From Geodermatophilus sp. DSM 45219 (lineage in GTDB: Bacteria; Actinomycetota; Actinomycetes; Mycobacteriales; Geodermatophilaceae): DNA of 64,000 nt. The notes beneath the pieces are model-generated. The model was not told the origin of the DNA. It worked only from the letters and a program-made list of their open reading frames with translations, and did no database searches. The position numbers and the translations under genes are program-made. Below are positions 61,357 through 64,000 of the stretch, piece after piece. Position 1 is the stretch's first letter, and the number at the start of each line of letters is the position of its first letter. Location of the stretch: assembly GCF_900104025.1 (NCBI RefSeq), contig NZ_FNIQ01000010.1:38918-102917 (forward strand), given 5' to 3'.

Positions 61357-62058
61357 ATGACCACGAGCAACGACCCCGACGCCATCCGCCGGCAGATCGA
61401 GCAGACCCAGCGCGAGCTGAGCTACGACGTCGACGCCCTCAACGAGAAGGTGAACCCCTCCCGCGTCATGGACCGTCGGGTCAGCGCGGCCAAGGGCCGG
61501 TTCAGCACCATCAAGGACCGGGTCATGGGCAGCGCCCACGACACCCGCTCCTCGGCCCAGTACCGCACGCAGAGCGCCGCCGGCACGGTGCAGGGCCGGG
61601 CGCAGGATGCCGCGGGCACCGTGCAGGACAAGGCGCAGAACGCCGCCGAGTCCGTGCAGGGGGCCGCGCAGCAGGCCGCGCACGCGGTGCAGCAGGCGCC
61701 GGACACCATAGTCCGGCAGGCCCAGGGCAACCCGCTGGCCGCGGGCCTCATCGCCTTCGGCGTCGGCTGGCTGGTCTCCAGCCTCCTGCCGGCCTCGGAG
61801 AAGGAGCGCCAGCTGGCCCAGCAGGCCGAGAGCGCCGTCCGCGAGCACAAGGACGAGCTCCTCGCCCCCGCCAAGCAGGCTGCGCAGGAAGTGGGCGAGC
61901 AGCTGAAGCCGGCCGCGCAGCAGGCGGTCGACGAGGTCAAGTCCACCGCGCAGGGCGCCGCCCAGACCGTCAAGGACGAGGGTCAGTCCGCCGCGCAGGA
62001 CGTCAAGGGCCAGGCGCAGGACTCCCGCCAGTCGGTGCAGAGCCAGGCGCGCAGCTGA
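61357..62058 (+). CDS. DUF3618 protein with apolipoprotein-like repeats
   Basis: 233 residues. DUF3618 helix at the start (PDAIRRQIEQTQRELSYDVD), an internal set of about 11-residue Ala/Gln repeats (GTVQGRAQDAAGTVQDKAQN, AAESVQGAAQQAAHAVQQAP) as in LEA or apolipoprotein helices, one transmembrane helix (AAGLIAFGVGWLVSSLLPAS), then a second repeat region (KSTAQGAAQTVKDEGQSAAQ). Probably a membrane protein whose amphipathic repeats lie on the bilayer. Last gene of the trio, followed by two hairpins. ATG 61357 with GGAG upstream. Confidence 0.82.
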   Translation: MTTSNDPDAIRRQIEQTQRELSYDVDALNEKVNPSRVMDRRVSAAKGRFSTIKDRVMGSAHDTRSSAQYRTQSAAGTVQGRAQDAAGTVQDKAQNAAESVQGAAQQAAHAVQQAPDTIVRQAQGNPLAAGLIAFGVGWLVSSLLPASEKERQLAQQAESAVREHKDELLAPAKQAAQEVGEQLKPAAQQAVDEVKSTAQGAAQTVKDEGQSAAQDVKGQAQDSRQSVQSQARS

Positions 62059-62062
62059 AGAA

Positions 62063-62116
62063 GGACCCCGTCCTCCTCACCGCTCGCAAGCTCGCGGTGA
62101 GCCTCTGGACGGGGCC
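62063..62116 (+). repeat. Intergenic hairpin element, copy 10
   Basis: Arms GGACCCCGTCC (62063-62073) and GGACGGGGCC (62107-62116). The inner stem is CTCACCGC / GCGGTGAG, different from the CCCC/GGGG form of other copies but perfectly paired, so inner helices covary too. It starts 4 nt after the DUF3618 stop. Confidence 0.9.
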
Positions 62117-62127
62117 GCTGCACCACG

Positions 62128-62157
62128 GCGCCCCGCCGGGTCTCCCCGGCGGGGCGC
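62128..62157 (+). terminator. Second hairpin terminator after the envelope operon
   Basis: GCGCCCCGCCGGG (62128-62140) and CCCGGCGGGGCGC (62145-62157) form a perfect 13-bp stem with loop TCTC, 12 nt after hairpin copy 10. Together they give a tandem stop for the three-gene operon. Confidence 0.85.
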
Positions 62158-62264
62158 TGTGCTGTCGCCTGTTCGGGTGAGCCCGGATCAGCCCGGCTGC
62201 AGCTCGCCAGCCGAGGTGCCGAGGTGGACGGGGACGACACCGCCCGACCCAGGGAGCCCCGACC

Positions 62265-62654
62265 GTGCCGACCGCCCCGCCGCGCGTCCTGGTCGCCGAC
62301 GACGAGGACGACATCCGCGCCCTGGTGGCCCTCGCCGTCCGCCGTGCCGGGTGCACGGTCGCCACCGAGGTGGCCGACGGGCCCCGGGCGCTCGCCGCGG
62401 CGCGCACCGACCCGCCCGACCTCGCCGTCCTGGACGTCTCCATGCCGGGCGCGACGGGGCTGGAGGTCTGCGCCGCCCTCCGCCGCGACCCGGCCACGGC
62501 CGGTGTGCCGGTGCTGCTGCTGTCGGCCGGTGCCTCCCCCGACGACGTCGCCCGCGGCCTGGCCGCCGGCGCCGACGCCTACCTGGCCAAGCCGTTCTCG
62601 GTCGCCGGGCTGGTCGCCCGGGTGCGCGAGCTCACCACGGCGGTGACCGCGTGA
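62265..62654 (+). CDS. Single-domain response regulator (CheY-like)
   Basis: 129 residues of receiver domain only. Acidic pocket VADDEDDIRALVALAV, phospho-acceptor Asp in LAVLDVSMPGATGLEVCAAL, Thr/Ser switch in VPVLLLSAGASPDD and Lys in AYLAKPFSVAGLVARVRELT. No output domain, so it acts by protein contact or phosphotransfer. It overlaps the histidine kinase by 4 nt. GTG 62265 with AGGGAG upstream. Confidence 0.9.
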   Translation: MPTAPPRVLVADDEDDIRALVALAVRRAGCTVATEVADGPRALAAARTDPPDLAVLDVSMPGATGLEVCAALRRDPATAGVPVLLLSAGASPDDVARGLAAGADAYLAKPFSVAGLVARVRELTTAVTA

Positions 62655-63892
62655 CCGCCGTCGACGACCCGCACACCACGACCGGCCTGGCCGCCGAGGT
62701 CGCCCGGCTGCGGGCGGCGAACGCAGCCCTGCTGGCGCAGATGCAGCACCGGGACGACGAGCTCGAGGTCGCGACGCGGATGCTGCAGGCCCGGGCGCAG
62801 ACGATGACCAGCGTCATCGACGCGGTCACCGAGCAGTCGATCATCGGCACCGACGTCGACGGCGTCGTCCGCGTGTGGAACCCCGGCGCCGAGCGGATGC
62901 TGGGCCTGCCCCGCGCCGACGTCGTCCGCAGGCGGTCGATCACCGAGTTCCACCTGCCCGAGGAGCTCGAGGAGGCCGGCGGCGGGCTGGCCGCCCTGGT
63001 GCGGACCGCGCAGGAGCAGGGCAGCGACGTCCGGGACTGGACCTACGTCGCCGCGGACGGCGGAGAGCTCACCGTCTCGGTCGCGGTGACCCCGCGTACC
63101 GACGACAGCGGCGGGCACGCCGGCTGGAACTTCGTCGGCACCGACATGACCGAGGCCCGCGCGACCGAGCGGATGAAGGACCAGTTCGTGAGCCTCATCA
63201 GCCACGAGCTGCGCACCCCGCTGACCTCGATCCTGGGCTACCTGGAACTCGTCCTCGACGACCCGGAGCTCGGCGAGGAGGCCCGCGGCTACCTGGGCAC
63301 GGTCGACCGCAACGCCCAGCGGCTGCTGCGGCTGGTCGGCGACCTGCTGTTCACCGCGCAGGTGGACGCCGGCCGGTTCAGTCTCCAGCCCGAGGACGTC
63401 GACCTGGCCGCCGTCGTCCGCGCCGCGGAGGAGTCCGCCCGGGTGACCGCGGCGGCGACCGGGGTCGAGGTCGTGCTCGACGTGCCGGACGAGGGCGTCG
63501 TGGTGCCCGGCGACGCCGTCCGGCTCGGGCAGGCCTGCGACAACCTGGTCTCCAACGCGGTGAAGTTCACCCCGCACGGCGGCCGGGTGACCCTCGGCCT
63601 GCGGGCGGCCTGGCGCACCGCCGACGGCACGGTCGTCGACGTCCCGCAGGACGGCGCCTCGCCCGTGGCCCGGCTGAAGGTCGACGACACCGGCGTCGGG
63701 ATCCCCGCCGGGGAGCAGGGCCAGCTGTTCGCCCGGTTCTTCCGCGCATCGACCGCCCGGCGCCACGCCGTGCCGGGGGTCGGGCTCGGCCTGGCCATCA
63801 CCCGGGCCATCACCACCGCGCACGGGGGGACCCTCGAGGTCAGCAGCGTCGAGGGACGCGGCACCACGTTCACCCTGACCCTGCCGCGCTGA
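62651..63892 (+). CDS. PAS-domain sensor histidine kinase
   Basis: 413 residues. Helical coiled start (AANAALLAQMQHRDDELEVA), a PAS domain (about residues 60-170: VIDAVTEQSIIGTDVDGVVR, VWNPGAERMLGLPRADVVRR), a HisKA phospho-acceptor site (FVSLISHELRTPLTSILGYL, His about residue 190) and HATPase_c boxes (CDNLVSNAVKFTPHGGRVTL, KVDDTGVGIPAGEQGQLF, VPGVGLGLAITRAITTAHGG). No transmembrane helix: a cytoplasmic sensor. Coupled to the preceding receiver by GTGA overlap. Confidence 0.92.
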   Translation: MTAVDDPHTTTGLAAEVARLRAANAALLAQMQHRDDELEVATRMLQARAQTMTSVIDAVTEQSIIGTDVDGVVRVWNPGAERMLGLPRADVVRRRSITEFHLPEELEEAGGGLAALVRTAQEQGSDVRDWTYVAADGGELTVSVAVTPRTDDSGGHAGWNFVGTDMTEARATERMKDQFVSLISHELRTPLTSILGYLELVLDDPELGEEARGYLGTVDRNAQRLLRLVGDLLFTAQVDAGRFSLQPEDVDLAAVVRAAEESARVTAAATGVEVVLDVPDEGVVVPGDAVRLGQACDNLVSNAVKFTPHGGRVTLGLRAAWRTADGTVVDVPQDGASPVARLKVDDTGVGIPAGEQGQLFARFFRASTARRHAVPGVGLGLAITRAITTAHGGTLEVSSVEGRGTTFTLTLPR

Positions 63893-63905
63893 GCTCCGCG
63901 GAGGG

Positions 63906-63923
63906 CTTGCGGATCTCTTGCGG
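63906..63923. other. Tandem CTTGCGG direct repeat
   Basis: CTTGCGG at 63906-63912 and again at 63917-63923, an 11-nt period. One-turn direct repeats are typical of OmpR/PhoB-type regulator sites. It lies 14 nt after the kinase stop; the gene it would control is beyond the window. The remaining sequence to 64000 shows nothing else. Confidence 0.3.
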
Positions 63924-64000
63924 TTGGTGGGCGGGTGGCCTGCGGAAGGGCCCGCAGAGTCGTTCCTGACGCCGGATCACCCCGACCCCGGCCCCGAGGC

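Overview
The window reads as chromosomal DNA of a very GC-rich actinobacterium. Many genes start with GTG, co-directional genes often overlap by 4 nt (GTGA/ATGA), and third codon positions are almost all G or C. Gene content (DUF222/HNH protein, ANTAR regulator, DUF3618 proteins, CysO/CysM/Mec cysteine pathway, F420-type nitroreductase, a serB-ctaD pair and a pncB-clpS-DUF2017-mec-cysO-cysM...rph-rdgB block, both ordered as in mycobacteria) fits a free-living actinobacterium. My best guess is the Geodermatophilaceae (Blastococcus/Modestobacter/Geodermatophilus). That placement is inference; no rRNA lies in the window. I see no prophage, transposase, CRISPR array or plasmid gene.

Layout. 1-3.4 kb: the end of a phenylacetyl-CoA epoxidase operon (paaB, paaC, paaD, paaE) plus a hotdog thioesterase, followed by an MHS-family organic acid symporter with its own promoter and a palindromic operator. 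4.9-10.1 kb: small stress or lipid-anchored proteins, two MFS transporters, an ArsR-like regulator behind two tandem palindromes, and an NAD-dependent epimerase. 10.2-16.9 kb: acyl-CoA dehydrogenase plus thioesterase, STAS protein, aldo/keto reductase, histidine phosphatase, EAL protein, TetR regulator, DUF427 and DUF3618. tRNA-Leu(UAG) follows at 17 kb. 17.3-24 kb: GAF-ANTAR protein, beta-propeller-like protein, DUF222/HNH protein, membrane protein, and a GGDEF-EAL protein.

24-35 kb is a conserved housekeeping block on the minus strand: clpS, DUF2017, mec, cysO, cysM, a metallo-beta-lactamase-fold phosphodiesterase, rph and rdgB, interrupted by a LigD-type polymerase domain, DUF4262, YjbQ and a Bcp peroxiredoxin. 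The nicotinate/nicotinamide salvage pair pncB-pncA runs divergently. serB and ctaD follow, then RNA methyltransferase, MFS, metallophosphoesterase, a CtaG-like assembly protein, a CDF metal exporter and an M23 peptidase (37-43 kb). 43-53 kb: Zn alcohol dehydrogenase, MFS, a small HTH protein, an ABC-F ATPase, a phosphoribosyltransferase-hydrolase fusion behind a DosR-like box, and a winged-helix protein. 53.5-59.7 kb: an iron-siderophore binding lipoprotein and a siderophore-interacting reductase, each next to an IdeR/DtxR-like box, with an ATP-grasp/lipoprotein pair and a formate/nitrite channel between them. 59.9-62.1 kb: a three-gene envelope/stress operon. 62.3-63.9 kb: a response regulator plus PAS histidine kinase.

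The most unusual feature is a family of at least ten intergenic hairpin elements of about 50-60 nt, spread from 367 to 62116. Each sits a few bases after a stop codon. The outer arms differ in sequence between copies but stay complementary, as expected of a structure kept by compensatory change. They occur even inside operons (between paaB and paaC, mec and cysO, cysM and the next gene), so they are not simply operon-ending terminators. One has apparently been absorbed into the 3' end of a coding sequence. Several other regulatory sites (overlapping palindromes, a palindrome exactly filling a promoter spacer, predicted leaderless starts) are listed as separate findings. All calls come from reading the sequence; no database search was run.
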